From NCBI GenBank assembly GCA_030154025.1, contig JASKKT010000012.1:1-48276 (forward strand): DNA of 48,276 bases. The letters run 5' to 3'. The notes beneath the pieces are model-generated. The model saw only the letters and a list, made by a program, of their open reading frames with translations. It searched no databases and was not told where the DNA came from. The position numbers and the translations under genes were made by a program. Below, piece after piece: positions 24,924 to 34,064 of the stretch. The DNA is from Methanolobus sp. (GTDB lineage: Archaea; Halobacteriota; Methanosarcinia; Methanosarcinales; Methanosarcinaceae). The number at the start of each line of letters is the position of its first letter. The stretch's first letter is position 1.

Positions 24924-26006
24924 CTAATTGCGGGCAGTATCGGGAAGTGCCTCAGCTCCTTCCGAAGGCTGCTCTTCTTTTTCTTTGACCGCGTCCCTGT
25001 TCCTGAACCACATCTTACGGCGATAGTAGTTCAGCGGATGGCTTATCCTCTTACAGGTCTCATCCGGTGCATAGCAATTGCCATAGGTCTGCATGGTTGC
25101 GCAGGAAGGGGGCTTATAACTGGTGCCTGATGAGCCTGCTATATGCTCCACCTGGTATCTGGCTTTCTCAGCGTCAAAATCCGGGGATGATGTGAAAAGA
25201 TTCATGATATCATCCACTGACATGCCGATCCCAAGCATAAAGGAGGTCATTGCAAATCTCATGGAATGTGCGAGGTTGACACCTGCCTGGGACTGCGATA
25301 TGGCGCGCGTGATACAGGGCGGGAAAAGGCCAGCCTCAACGGTCTGGAACTCAGAACCCTCAAAACGGCTCTTGCGCTCGTTCAGGGCATCCATGATATC
25401 TGCGACATATGGCTGGCATGACTCGCATACACCTTCAGGCACCTGCATAGGAAGAGTGCTTTCTATCCTGTGCCTGATACCTTCCTGCAGGAGGCGGGCG
25501 AACTCCTCCCTGGACACGGTCACATAGCCGTGGTCAAGCTTTCGGTTCACAAGCTTCCATTCCATAGCCTTGAGGGAGCTGGCAAGCCTGATGTAGTCTG
25601 TGAAGTGGATCCTGACCACCGAATCCTTTACTTCGGCATGGATGTTGAAATCAAGGGAGAACTCACCGAGAAAGGCAGCGCCCATGGTCCTGAGGGCCCT
25701 GTAAGATGCCACTGCCTCGGCCAGCGAGTAGCGTCTTGTGAGAAAAGGGTCGTCTATGCATGAGACCAGGATCCTTGAGAAAGGATAGGACAGGAGTTCG
25801 ATGAGCAGCTTCCTCTCATCTGAGTTGGACAGGGCAGGTTTTACTATCTCCCCTGCGATCGACTGCAGTACCCGCTCCTTGCCGCGCGCCCTCGCAGAGT
25901 CCATTGCACGGGAGGATATAAGGCTGTCAAGGGAAAAATCAAGGCTTGCCACATATCTGGCAGCCTCTGTAGTGTACGGATATAATGCAAAGTCCTTGTT
26001 ATCCAT
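24924..26006 (-). CDS. priL: DNA primase large subunit PriL
   Basis: Regulatory 4Fe-4S subunit of the archaeal/eukaryotic-type primase, 360 residues. The C-terminal cluster domain shows the four expected cysteines: FPPCITRA, PSCATMQTYGNC and DETC, followed by HPLNYY. The N-terminal domain is helical. It starts 5 bases after the pcna stop, so the two are almost certainly co-translated. The last 30 residues are acidic and look unstructured. The catalytic subunit PriS is not in the window. Confidence 0.93.
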   Translation of the reverse strand: MDNKDFALYPYTTEAARYVASLDFSLDSLISSRAMDSARARGKERVLQSIAGEIVKPALSNSDERKLLIELLSYPFSRILVSCIDDPFLTRRYSLAEAVASYRALRTMGAAFLGEFSLDFNIHAEVKDSVVRIHFTDYIRLASSLKAMEWKLVNRKLDHGYVTVSREEFARLLQEGIRHRIESTLPMQVPEGVCESCQPYVADIMDALNERKSRFEGSEFQTVEAGLFPPCITRAISQSQAGVNLAHSMRFAMTSFMLGIGMSVDDIMNLFTSSPDFDAEKARYQVEHIAGSSGTSYKPPSCATMQTYGNCYAPDETCKRISHPLNYYRRKMWFRNRDAVKEKEEQPSEGAEALPDTARN

Positions 26007-26011
26007 AGGCC

Positions 26012-26749
26012 TTAATCTGATTCAATGCGCGGTGCCAGCAAATATCCGATCCTGCCTGCGCCGTTTGCTATAGTGAAGCCTATCTTTACAGGGAAATCCT
26101 TGCCCAGCTCTACAGTGACCTCATTGGACCTGGAAGCGGGCTTAACAATATCGGAGAGATAATCCAGCGAGAATAATGAACGAGCGTCCCCTGCCTTGAG
26201 GTCGATGAGCTGGTCACGGGTTATATCCAGCCTCACACGGTCAGTGTCTCCCTCGGCTTCCATATAGAAAGTATCATCCTCAATACCCAGCAACATGTGG
26301 TCGCTTATCTTCTCGGCGGCTTTAACAGCCTTGAGAAGGTCCTTGCCGTTAAGGACGACCTCTGTGGGAAGTTCAAGCTGCGGGATCCTTGGCTCCGCCC
26401 TGATGGTGGAAGGATCGAGCAGTGCCAGAGTATAGGAGAGGCCACCGATATGGAGAGACATCTTCTGGGACATCTCGTCAAGCTCCATGCTGAGCTTGTC
26501 CTCCTTGCCGGCAACACCGAATATGTCGTTGATCTTGGAGAGGTCCAGGCCTATCTCACAGTCATCGGCACTGTATTCGTCAAATGCGTCTGAGCCTAGC
26601 TCGAAGCTGACCATTGCCACGTTGGCAGGATCAACGGCCCTGACGGTAATGCCTTCAGGAGATATTCTGAACCTTGCCTCATCGACAAGAACGGAAAGCG
26701 TCTCTATGGAAGTCTTTAAGATATCTGCATCGATTATTGCCTTGAACAT
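26012..26749 (-). CDS. pcn: DNA polymerase sliding clamp PCNA
   Basis: 245 residues, the standard length of a trimeric archaeal PCNA ring subunit. It begins MFKAIIDADILKTSIETLS, with the conserved RAVDPANVAMVSFEL segment and the C-terminal strand GRIGYLLAPRIESD. The frame is open 105 bases further upstream, but the ATG at 26749 has GGAG at proper spacing and matches the family start. It is co-directional with tfs upstream and priL downstream: a replication and transcription cluster. Confidence 0.96.
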   Translation of the reverse strand: MFKAIIDADILKTSIETLSVLVDEARFRISPEGITVRAVDPANVAMVSFELGSDAFDEYSADDCEIGLDLSKINDIFGVAGKEDKLSMELDEMSQKMSLHIGGLSYTLALLDPSTIRAEPRIPQLELPTEVVLNGKDLLKAVKAAEKISDHMLLGIEDDTFYMEAEGDTDRVRLDITRDQLIDLKAGDARSLFSLDYLSDIVKPASRSNEVTVELGKDFPVKIGFTIANGAGRIGYLLAPRIESD

Positions 26750-26904
26750 CTGGATTCTCCGCCAAATAAATTGGATTTCTAGGTCATTATATCCATTAAC
26801 TAATAAAAGCTTTGTTTTTATAAACAGAAAGCCTGTAAAGACTTCCAAACACAAGCCTTTTTATCACGTGGTTATTATACACTGTTATAGATATTAGTGA
26901 TATA

Positions 26905-27225
26905 TTAATCATACTCACGCCAGGTGGCACCACATTTTGTGCATTTGAAGAAGCGGGTTTCCGATTCATCTGCCGACCTGAGCTGGCGAAGCCACCAGTA
27001 TGCTACATTATGGCCGCACTCCTCACATCTTACTGACGTGGTGGGCAGGCCCTGGTCCGTGTTGCCTTCAAGCACCGTGACCTCTCTGTCTGAACGCGCT
27101 GCCTTTGACAGCAGTGATCCCTGGCCAGCATCTTTCTCTTTCACATATCCGCATTTTGCATTCCTGCATTTGAACGCACCTTTTACAGGAACCATCATAG
27201 TCTTACATTTTGGACAGAATTCCAT
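26905..27225 (-). CDS. tfs: Transcription factor S (TFS)
   Basis: Archaeal TFIIS-like transcript cleavage factor, 106 residues. The N-terminal zinc ribbon is CPKCKTMM...CRNAKC and the C-terminal ribbon is CEECGHN...CTKCGATWREYD, with the catalytic acidic pair in the RSADESETRFFKC hairpin. It stimulates RNA polymerase cleavage of backtracked RNA. ATG at 27225 has GAGGTG at good spacing and is preferred to GTG at 27234. The start lies inside the 3' end of the nudix gene. Confidence 0.95.
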   Translation of the reverse strand: MEFCPKCKTMMVPVKGAFKCRNAKCGYVKEKDAGQGSLLSKAARSDREVTVLEGNTDQGLPTTSVRCEECGHNVAYWWLRQLRSADESETRFFKCTKCGATWREYD

Positions 27226-27619
27226 TGATTTCACCTCTTGCCTGCTCTAGTATCATATTATGATCGAAAGCCATTTCAGGCAAATCATTAACACCGAACA
27301 GGAACACATCCTTTGCATCAGAGCCAGCCTCCAGGGTTCCGTGGCCCTGTGAAAGATAGCATATACTTACCGTATGTCCCCTCGGATCGCGCAGAGGGTT
27401 AGAATATACCCCAAGTAACTTAACTATTTCTATTGAAAGGCCGGTTTCCTCCCGTGCCTCGCGGATCACTGCACTTTCCACTGTTTCACCTATGTCCACA
27501 AAACCACCAGGCAAAGCGAACTTTCCCTCAAAAGGCGGGTTTTTGCGTTGAACCAGAACGATCCTGCCATTGTAAATAATAACAGCATCCACTGTCAGTT
27601 TTGGAGTATCAGCACACAT
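27203..27619 (-). CDS. NUDIX hydrolase
   Basis: 138 residues. A complete Nudix box runs from the GG of LPGGFVDIGE to REAREETGL and fits G-x5-E-x7-R-E-U-x-E-E-x-G-U. The family hydrolyses nucleoside diphosphates linked to another group; small ones like this are often ADP-ribose pyrophosphatases or MutT-like, but the substrate is not readable. Its 3' end overlaps the tfs start by 23 bases. No ribosome-binding site is visible and a TATTAAT element lies about 20 bases upstream, so it may be leaderless. Confidence 0.9.
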   Translation of the reverse strand: MCADTPKLTVDAVIIYNGRIVLVQRKNPPFEGKFALPGGFVDIGETVESAVIREAREETGLSIEIVKLLGVYSNPLRDPRGHTVSICYLSQGHGTLEAGSDAKDVFLFGVNDLPEMAFDHNMILEQARGEINGILSKM

Positions 27620-27683
27620 ACGAACAAAAGATTAATACGCTACATTCCATATATAGGGGCATACCTATTAAAGGTGCTTGTAA

Positions 27684-28508
27684 ATGATAGAAAATGTACT
27701 ATGGGTTGCGGTGGCGTTCATGTTAGCCTGCTCACTGCTATCAAAAAAAAGAAGAATACGTAAATTGCTTGGGGCTATAGGATGGGGATTCTTTTCCATA
27801 CACTGGTTCTATCAGCCAATGCACTTTATCGAAATAGGGGACTATGTTAATGTAGTGCTGGTCATCATCGTGGGCATCATTTGCCTGCTGCTGGCCTATA
27901 ATATGTTCAAGGAGTACAGGTCGTTAAGGCTTATAGGCGACGGGTCCGTTGATGTCACATCCATGGCAACCGTAGCAACAGCACTTGCCTCTTTGTTCTA
28001 TTTCCCCTTCGCACAGATGGAGTTCCTCAATACATGGATAATATCCCTTGTGACGGATAATGTCTTCTGGGTACTGCAGGTTCTGGGACATCCGGCTGAA
28101 ATGGCTGCATGGAACAAAATAGCCCTGAATGGATACCAGGTAGAGATAATACTTGCCTGCACGGCAATAGAGAGCATTGCACTGTTCATAGGTCTTATTG
28201 CTTCTGTGAATGCGCCACTCAAAAAGCTGGTAGCAGCATTTATGGTATCAGTACCTATAATATATGCTTTAAATATAATAAGAGATGTATTCGTGATTGT
28301 CGCATATGCCTACCAATGGTTCGGCCCAAACAGCTTTGAAATAGCACACCACACGATTGCAAAAGCAGGGTCCGGCATCGCCCTTTTTGCCATAGCATAT
28401 GTGGTCATGCGCATACTGCCCGAGCTTGTCGATCTCATCGAAGGTATATGGTATATGGTTACAGGATACGTTCACAGCATATATGAAAGAGTAACAGGGA
28501 ACGATTAA
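27684..28508 (+). CDS. artA: Archaeosortase A
   Basis: Membrane transpeptidase-like enzyme that processes PGF-CTERM proteins such as S-layer glycoproteins and attaches them to lipid. 274 residues with about eight membrane segments. The catalytic signature is present: C159 in LACTAIES, R200 in NIIRD and a His pair in IAHHTIAK. The C-to-R spacing of 41 equals that of C173/R214 which I recall for Haloferax ArtA. AAAGGTG precedes the ATG. It is followed with no gap (stop ends at 28508, next ATG 28509) by archaetidylserine decarboxylase. Confidence 0.93.
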   Translation: MIENVLWVAVAFMLACSLLSKKRRIRKLLGAIGWGFFSIHWFYQPMHFIEIGDYVNVVLVIIVGIICLLLAYNMFKEYRSLRLIGDGSVDVTSMATVATALASLFYFPFAQMEFLNTWIISLVTDNVFWVLQVLGHPAEMAAWNKIALNGYQVEIILACTAIESIALFIGLIASVNAPLKKLVAAFMVSVPIIYALNIIRDVFVIVAYAYQWFGPNSFEIAHHTIAKAGSGIALFAIAYVVMRILPELVDLIEGIWYMVTGYVHSIYERVTGND

Positions 28509-29213
28509 ATGCTTGCTAAAGGTTCTGCTCCATGGATAATGGCCCTTGTTGTCATCAGTACGCTTGCTGCCATCGCACATACGACCTTGTATCTGCCATA
28601 CATGGGCATGATCACAGTTCTCGGAATAGCAGGGTTGATCTTCTTCGTCTTCTTTTTCAGGGATCCTGAGAGAGAGGTAGAGTATTGCTGCAGCAGCATG
28701 ACAGCACCTGCTGACGGCAAAGTTGTCGACATCAGAGGACGGAAGGTCTGCATCTTTATGAATGTCCACAATGTTCATGTCAACAGGGCACCCCTGACCG
28801 GCAAGGTGGTCGCCATCGAATACAAGAAAGGCGGATACATCCCTGCTTTCTTCAAGGATTCGGAAAGAAATGAGCGCAACCACATATTCATCGATACCGA
28901 GCACGGGATAGTAGAAGTTGTCCAGATCGCCGGAACCCTGGCCAGGAGAATAGTTTCCTATGTGCAGGTGGGAGACCACATGGTAAGAGGTGAAAGGTTA
29001 GGAATGATACGCTTTGGCTCAAGAGTCGATGTGACAATCCCTGAGAACTTTGACATCCTCTGCAAGAAAGGAGATAAGGTCACTGCAGGCATGACGGTCA
29101 TAGCTTATAAGCATGATGTGGACAGTCGTGATGTTGAGAACAGCGAGATCCTGGCTGCTCATGATAATTTTGATATCGTTTACAGAAAAAATGGCAGGTC
29201 ACCACAAGTATAA
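28509..29213 (+). CDS. asd: Archaetidylserine decarboxylase proenzyme (PSD-A type)
   Basis: Decarboxylates archaetidylserine to archaetidylethanolamine. 234 residues. There are two N-terminal membrane segments, then FFRDPER and a core with HNVHVNRAPLTG. The pyruvoyl self-cleavage Gly-Ser is in RFGSRVDV near residue 175. The short PSD-A form is as expected for archaea. It is packed directly between artA and pssA, matching the finding in Haloferax that PssA and PssD are needed for lipid anchoring of ArtA substrates. Confidence 0.92.
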   Translation: MLAKGSAPWIMALVVISTLAAIAHTTLYLPYMGMITVLGIAGLIFFVFFFRDPEREVEYCCSSMTAPADGKVVDIRGRKVCIFMNVHNVHVNRAPLTGKVVAIEYKKGGYIPAFFKDSERNERNHIFIDTEHGIVEVVQIAGTLARRIVSYVQVGDHMVRGERLGMIRFGSRVDVTIPENFDILCKKGDKVTAGMTVIAYKHDVDSRDVENSEILAAHDNFDIVYRKNGRSPQV

Positions 29214-29232
29214 CAGCTACAGCCCAACAAAA

Positions 29233-29928
29233 ATGGAAGTGAACACAATAATACAGACATTAAAAATAGCTGATCTGGTAACACTGCTCAATTCCCTATT
29301 AGGATTGCTGGCTGTGGTACTTGTACAGAACGGTTTTACATACCTTGCACCCGTGCTCATACTGGCGGCCGCTGTCGCAGATGGTGCTGATGGCTATCTT
29401 TCAAGGCTGTTCTCCGGCAGTGAGATAGGCGCCAACCTGGATTCCCTTGCAGATGTTATCTCTTTCGGGCTTGCCCCTGTGGCACTAGTATATGCTGCAG
29501 CAGGCGCGGAGGCATCATACCTGTTGCTTGGAGCACTTTGCTTTTACTTCTTCTGTGGCATTCTCAGGCTGGCAAGGTTCAACACCGCCCATCAGGGACT
29601 CCCTTCTTTTAAAGGGCTTCCTATAACGGCAGGAGGGATCATTCTTTCGGCATACGTACTGGCAGGAGAGAGATATTTCCACAGCGGACTTATGATCCTG
29701 CTTTCACTCGTTATCGGACTGCTGATGATCAGCAAAGTGACATATATGAAAGCAAGGAAGCCCGCGCATGTAGGTCCGGTCGGCTTGCTCTTCATCATTA
29801 CAGTGCTCTCTTATCCCGTTAACACAGAATACACGCATGCACTGGCATCCCTGCTGCTGGCAGTCATGCTGATCTACGTGATCTCGCCAGTCTTCAGGAG
29901 AAACGGAGAAAGGAAGGTTGATGCCTGA
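29233..29928 (+). CDS. pssA: Archaetidylserine synthase (CDP-alcohol phosphatidyltransferase)
   Basis: Joins L-serine to CDP-archaeol. 231 residues with six to seven membrane segments. The CDP-alcohol phosphotransferase motif reads DG-YL-SR-x8-G-x3-D-x3-D (DGYLSRLFSGSEIGANLDS and the following LAD); the usual Ala of DGxxAR is Ser here. The frame is open back to 29113 inside asd; I chose the ATG at 29233 (MEVNTIIQ) because it gives family length, with 29191 as an alternative. There is no clear ribosome-binding site, so translation probably depends on coupling to asd. The stop overlaps the mptD start (TGATG). Confidence 0.9.
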   Translation: MEVNTIIQTLKIADLVTLLNSLLGLLAVVLVQNGFTYLAPVLILAAAVADGADGYLSRLFSGSEIGANLDSLADVISFGLAPVALVYAAAGAEASYLLLGALCFYFFCGILRLARFNTAHQGLPSFKGLPITAGGIILSAYVLAGERYFHSGLMILLSLVIGLLMISKVTYMKARKPAHVGPVGLLFIITVLSYPVNTEYTHALASLLLAVMLIYVISPVFRRNGERKVDA

Positions 29929-30290
29929 TGGAAAAAGTCACAGACAGGGACAATGCCCTTTTTGAGGCCGGTATCAAGCTTGGTGCACTCTATCACCAGT
30001 TCACAGGCTCACCTATCAGCCTGAGAACCGCAGACAGCCTGGAGAGAGCAATACAGGAGAGCATCTCAGTGCAGCCTTTTGTAAAAAGCATCAGCGTCTC
30101 CATTGACAGGAACATGGTACGTTCAAAACTGAACAGCGAGTTCGGTTACTGCGAACTTGAGGGCAGGATGCTGGACGTGAGGATTACCGTCAGTTACAAT
30201 TCAGCTCTTGCTGACGTAAGACTTGCATATGATGCTCAATTGAATTACCCGTTGATGAAAATAGAGAGGGTTTACAGTTCAGAGAACTGA
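29928..30290 (+). CDS. mptD: 7,8-dihydroneopterin aldolase, archaeal type (MptD)
   Basis: Cleaves 7,8-dihydroneopterin in methanopterin synthesis. 120 residues, the length of the archaeal MptD family, with the typical [20 protein letters not shown] start and a strongly alternating beta end. Its start overlaps the pssA stop by one base, so it is translated from the artA-asd-pssA message. The link between lipid and pterin genes looks like operon convenience. The 3' end overlaps the hisC 3' end by 12 bases (convergent). Confidence 0.93.
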   Translation: MEKVTDRDNALFEAGIKLGALYHQFTGSPISLRTADSLERAIQESISVQPFVKSISVSIDRNMVRSKLNSEFGYCELEGRMLDVRITVSYNSALADVRLAYDAQLNYPLMKIERVYSSEN

Positions 30291-31370
30291 AACCTCTTTA
30301 AAGGCTGCAACAAGCTTTTCGTTCTGCTCAGGCGTACCCACTGTCACACGTATGAGAGAGTCGCCTGCATCCCTGAAAGACTTGCAGTCCCTGATTATTA
30401 TTCCTTTTTTCAGCAGGGCTTCACCCACATCCCTGGATTTCAGGGGAGCAACGTCCACAAGTACGAAATTCGCCTGCGAGTCATACACCCGGAAAGGAAT
30501 GTTCTTTAGAAGGAAGGCGCGTCCCTCGCGTGTGAACCGGATACTTTCCTGCAGGTAGGCAGCATCGGAGAGTGCAGCAACACCCGCTGCTATGGAAGGC
30601 AAACTGATGTTGAAAGGGGTTGCTATCTTCAGATACTGGGACCTGAGCCAGGAAGGCATCAGGCCATAGCCCAGACGCATGCCTGCAAGGCCAAAGGCTT
30701 TGGAAAGGGTCCGTCCAATGACGATGTTGTCATACTCGTTCAGCAGATGGGAAAGATTGCGGTCTGCAAATTCCACGTAGGCTTCATCCACAAAGACCAG
30801 GCCCCGCGTGTGCTCAAGTATCCTGCGCAGGTCAGTTTCGCCCACAAGCCTCCCTGTAGGATTGTTAGGGGAACAGAGGAATATTATCTTGGTCCTTTCC
30901 GACTCTGCATTGAGTATACCTTCGATGTCGAAAGCATAGTCCTCACCGGACCGCACAAAGACCGGGATCGCACCGTTAGCACGGGCCGCTATCTCGTAGT
31001 ATGAGAATGTGGGCAGAGGGATTATCACCTCGTCGCCGGGAGATATCATCAGTCTCATCAGGTTGTCAAGCAGACCGTCCATGCCAGGGCCTGCTGCACA
31101 GATGTTCTCTGTCGGGAAACCCGTGTATGCCGAGACCGCCTCCACAAGTTCAAAAGCATCGGCTGAAGGATAGATATTGATAGCCTTTACACAGGCAGTG
31201 ACAGCCCCGATGGCCCGGGGAGATGGCCCCAGGACATTCTCATTTGATCCAAGCTTTATGATGGAAGCGGGGTCCAGGTCATACTTGCGGGCTATCTCCT
31301 CGATCGACTTTCCCGGTACATATTCTGCTATGCCGGCTATTTCCTTCTTTACCAGCTCAGGCCTGCTCAA
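30279..31370 (-). CDS. hisC: Histidinol-phosphate aminotransferase
   Basis: PLP enzyme of histidine synthesis, 363 residues, fold type I. The PLP lysine is in [19 protein letters not shown], the Asp/Tyr pair in [13 protein letters not shown], and the Asn in CSPNNPTG. The start is TTG, 14 bases inside the end of argD, indicating co-translation. HisC-family enzymes can accept other imidazole or aromatic substrates; the [12 protein letters not shown] start is typical HisC. Confidence 0.92.
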   Translation of the reverse strand: MSRPELVKKEIAGIAEYVPGKSIEEIARKYDLDPASIIKLGSNENVLGPSPRAIGAVTACVKAINIYPSADAFELVEAVSAYTGFPTENICAAGPGMDGLLDNLMRLMISPGDEVIIPLPTFSYYEIAARANGAIPVFVRSGEDYAFDIEGILNAESERTKIIFLCSPNNPTGRLVGETDLRRILEHTRGLVFVDEAYVEFADRNLSHLLNEYDNIVIGRTLSKAFGLAGMRLGYGLMPSWLRSQYLKIATPFNISLPSIAAGVAALSDAAYLQESIRFTREGRAFLLKNIPFRVYDSQANFVLVDVAPLKSRDVGEALLKKGIIIRDCKSFRDAGDSLIRVTVGTPEQNEKLVAAFKEVSVL

Positions 31371-32532
31371 GTACAGCCACCACCGAGTCGATCTGTTCCT
31401 TCGTTATTGTCAGGGGAGGGGCAATACGCAATACCTTTTCGGAAGTGCAGTTGAGCAGTACACCCTTCTTCAGTGCAAAGTCCACAATGTCAGCACACTT
31501 ACGGTCCAGCTCGACACCTATCATGAGCCCGCGGCCACGCACATCCACGACACCCTCCAGAGGGATCTTCTTCAGGCGGCTCATGAAGTAGTCGCCCATT
31601 TCGGTTGCATGCCGGAGGAGGTCTTCCTTTTCAATGATATCGATGGAAGCGAGAGCTGCTGCGCATGCAAGAGGATTGCCTCCAAAGGTAGCTGCGTGCT
31701 GGCCGCGCTCAAAGGAGATACCTTCACGGGCTGCTATGGCGCCCATTGGGAAGCCGCCGGCCATTGCCTTCGCCATGGTCATTATGTCAGGCTCGACACC
31801 GGAATGCTCCTTGCAGAACCACTTACCGGTCCGGCCGAAGCCGGTCTGTACCTCGTCAAAGATGAGGAGGGTTCCTGTATCGTCACATATCTTACGGACC
31901 TCTTTGAGATATGCATCGCTGTGGATGTTTATCCCTCCCTCGCCCTGGATAGGCTCCACGATAACCGCTGCGGTCTTGCCAGTGATAGCATCCGCAACCG
32001 CCTGTGCATCATTGCTGGGCACGAACTTCTCCTCCTGGACAAGCGGCTTGAAGGGTGCACGGTACATTTCCTTGTACGTGAGCGACAGCGCGCCCATGGT
32101 ACGCCCGTGGAATGCATGCTCGACCGCCACGAATTCCGTCTTCCCGGTCTTGGCGCGTGCAAGCTTCATTGCAGCCTCTACTGCCTCAGTGCCTGAGTTA
32201 CAGAAGAACACGCGGGACATGCCCGTAAGCTGGACGAGCTTCTCGGCAAGTTCTGCCTGGGGCACTGTGTAATAGATGTTGGAAACATGCATCAGCTTTT
32301 CTGCCTGCTTCTTTATCGCTTCCACCAGCTTGGGGTGGCTGTGCCCCACATTGTTCACTGCGATGCCCGCAACACAGTCAATATATTCGTTGCCATCGAT
32401 ATCACGGACCATACAGCCACTGCCGCTTTCCAGTACCAGGGGCTGCCGGCCATAGTTCTGCATCACGTACTTCGCATCTTTCTGGACCACATTCTCGTGG
32501 GATGAGGATCGTGAGATTAAAGGATCTGTCAT
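31357..32532 (-). CDS. argD: Acetylornithine aminotransferase
   Basis: PLP class III aminotransferase of arginine synthesis, 391 residues. It has [21 protein letters not shown], the [13 protein letters not shown] cofactor loop, [15 protein letters not shown] and the PLP lysine in [21 protein letters not shown] precedes the ATG. It overlaps hisC. Related enzymes use succinylornithine or lysine-pathway substrates, but the archaeal context fits ArgD. Confidence 0.92.
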   Translation of the reverse strand: MTDPLISRSSSHENVVQKDAKYVMQNYGRQPLVLESGSGCMVRDIDGNEYIDCVAGIAVNNVGHSHPKLVEAIKKQAEKLMHVSNIYYTVPQAELAEKLVQLTGMSRVFFCNSGTEAVEAAMKLARAKTGKTEFVAVEHAFHGRTMGALSLTYKEMYRAPFKPLVQEEKFVPSNDAQAVADAITGKTAAVIVEPIQGEGGINIHSDAYLKEVRKICDDTGTLLIFDEVQTGFGRTGKWFCKEHSGVEPDIMTMAKAMAGGFPMGAIAAREGISFERGQHAATFGGNPLACAAALASIDIIEKEDLLRHATEMGDYFMSRLKKIPLEGVVDVRGRGLMIGVELDRKCADIVDFALKKGVLLNCTSEKVLRIAPPLTITKEQIDSVVAVLEQA

Positions 32533-32669
32533 GTAAACACCTTGTGTGCTATATAATGTACAAACTTATTTTAACTTATTTTAGATCTGCTTATGGATTG
32601 GATCCATAGATATAAACCTTATTCAACTGCAAACAAAACAAAGAAGGTAAAAGCCCGTGAACAGGGCCT

Positions 32670-33014
32670 TCAGAGAATTCTTCTGTCCGGGACTCTTATA
32701 GCCACGTACAGATGATACAGGAAAAAGAGGACCAGTGCCTGGAAAGTAATGGACAGCACTCCGGTGAGCAGGCTATTACCACTGGCTGACGCTACCGGAC
32801 CACTGAGATCTATGAAGGTTTCTGCAAGATAGAACATAAAACCCACTGTAAGCAATACGAACGCTCCTTTCAGTTTCCTGAAGGATACGTAGATTCTGGA
32901 ACGGATCACGTCTGCATCGATCCTGATAAGCAAACTGGATATCATTAATGCTACCAGAAAAATGCACAACCTGAGTACAAGATCAAGAAAGTCTAGTAAT
33001 TCACTGGAGCTCAT
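32670..33014 (-). CDS. Unknown small membrane protein
   Basis: 114 residues with three predicted membrane segments (LRLCIFLVALMISSLLI, FVLLTVGFMFYLAETFI and LSITFQALVLFFLYHLYVAI). The loop between the first two is basic (RSRIYVSFRKLKG), so it probably lies in the cytoplasm. I do not recognise the family. It follows the bactofilin-like gene by 51 bases in the same direction and may be its membrane partner; that is inference. Confidence 0.65.
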   Translation of the reverse strand: MSSSELLDFLDLVLRLCIFLVALMISSLLIRIDADVIRSRIYVSFRKLKGAFVLLTVGFMFYLAETFIDLSGPVASASGNSLLTGVLSITFQALVLFFLYHLYVAIRVPDRRIL

Positions 33015-33065
33015 AAACAGCCCTCAACATTCGTTTTAACCATAGCCTGAAACAGGGACACCCTA

Positions 33066-33986
33066 TTAAATATTAAGTTGCATCAGTTCCTTTTCGCTGA
33101 GAACTTTATCTTCCTCTCGTTCGAACACAATACCACCTGAAGCACGCATCACGCCGTCCACACGGGCGCTTTCATGGATCCTGATGGCCTGTGCATTGAT
33201 CTCACCCAGCACGTGGGTCTTTTCACTTATGTATACATTGCCTCTTGAAACAATATTCCCGTGGATTATGTTATTCTTACCCAGTGCGATGTCCTGGATC
33301 GTGCGAATGCTGCCATAGAGGGTGGTATCATTTGCCATTTCCAGCGATGTCGCACGTATATTACCAACAAGCCTGCAACCGCTCCCTATAAGTGCTTTTG
33401 AGGGCACCCTGATGGAATCCATGGATATCTTGGAGCCATTCGGGATTATCATACTGTTGATACTCACAGCTCCAACCTCATCATCGAACAGTTCGCTAAG
33501 GGCTTTTTCCACTTCCTCGTCCTTGCCGAGCCTTAACAGTTCACTGATGTAAAGATAAAGATAGATAATGACAGGAACAGGATTACGTACCACGATCCAG
33601 CCTTTGGCTTCAAAGCCTCCATTGATCTTGACATCATTGCCAACATCGAGATCCCCTTTGACAACCAATTTGCCGTCTATGGTGACAAATTCACCGATAT
33701 AGGCATTGGTATCCGTTTTGATATTGCCGCTGATGTGAGACCATATATCCACCCTCACATCAGACCTGGATATGAGGTCACCAGAGATTTCCACCCTCTC
33801 GCCAAGTATGGCAGAGTTGGAGATTACACCGTACTTTATCTCGGAGTGGTTGCCTATGATCACATCCCCGTCTACGACGATAGTATGTTCTTCCATCCGC
33901 GTCCTGTCAGGGATGACAAATGTCTTGAAAACTTCCCCTTCTGTACTCTCGCGTTCCGGAGGCTGGCTTGCTTCTGTCTGGGTCAT
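33066..33986 (-). CDS. Bactofilin-like polymer-forming protein
   Basis: 306 residues. After about 30 unstructured residues the protein is a run of short hydrophobic strands with G/D turns (VVDGDVIIGNHSEIKYGV, DLISRSDVRVDIWSHISGNI, VIHGNI, VYISEKTHVLGEINA), the pattern of a right-handed beta-helix as in polymer-forming cytoskeletal proteins. A central insert, about residues 128-185, breaks the helix and contains a helical, acidic stretch (GKDEEVEKALSELFDDEVG). In methanogens such proteins are of unknown role, perhaps cell shape or envelope scaffolding. The next gene downstream is a small membrane protein. Confidence 0.8.
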   Translation of the reverse strand: MTQTEASQPPERESTEGEVFKTFVIPDRTRMEEHTIVVDGDVIIGNHSEIKYGVISNSAILGERVEISGDLISRSDVRVDIWSHISGNIKTDTNAYIGEFVTIDGKLVVKGDLDVGNDVKINGGFEAKGWIVVRNPVPVIIYLYLYISELLRLGKDEEVEKALSELFDDEVGAVSINSMIIPNGSKISMDSIRVPSKALIGSGCRLVGNIRATSLEMANDTTLYGSIRTIQDIALGKNNIIHGNIVSRGNVYISEKTHVLGEINAQAIRIHESARVDGVMRASGGIVFEREEDKVLSEKELMQLNI

Positions 33987-34064
33987 GGCTCGTAATGGTT
34001 AATATAAGCTTTTGCTTATATTATTTTTCTCATATTTAAACATACAGATATATTAATACCATAC

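Noticed and set aside
31177-32196. A 339-codon open frame on the plus strand across hisC and argD
   Set aside because: It is antisense to two well-supported enzymes, its product is Cys/His-rich and without family features, and its length follows from the codon use of the opposite strand.
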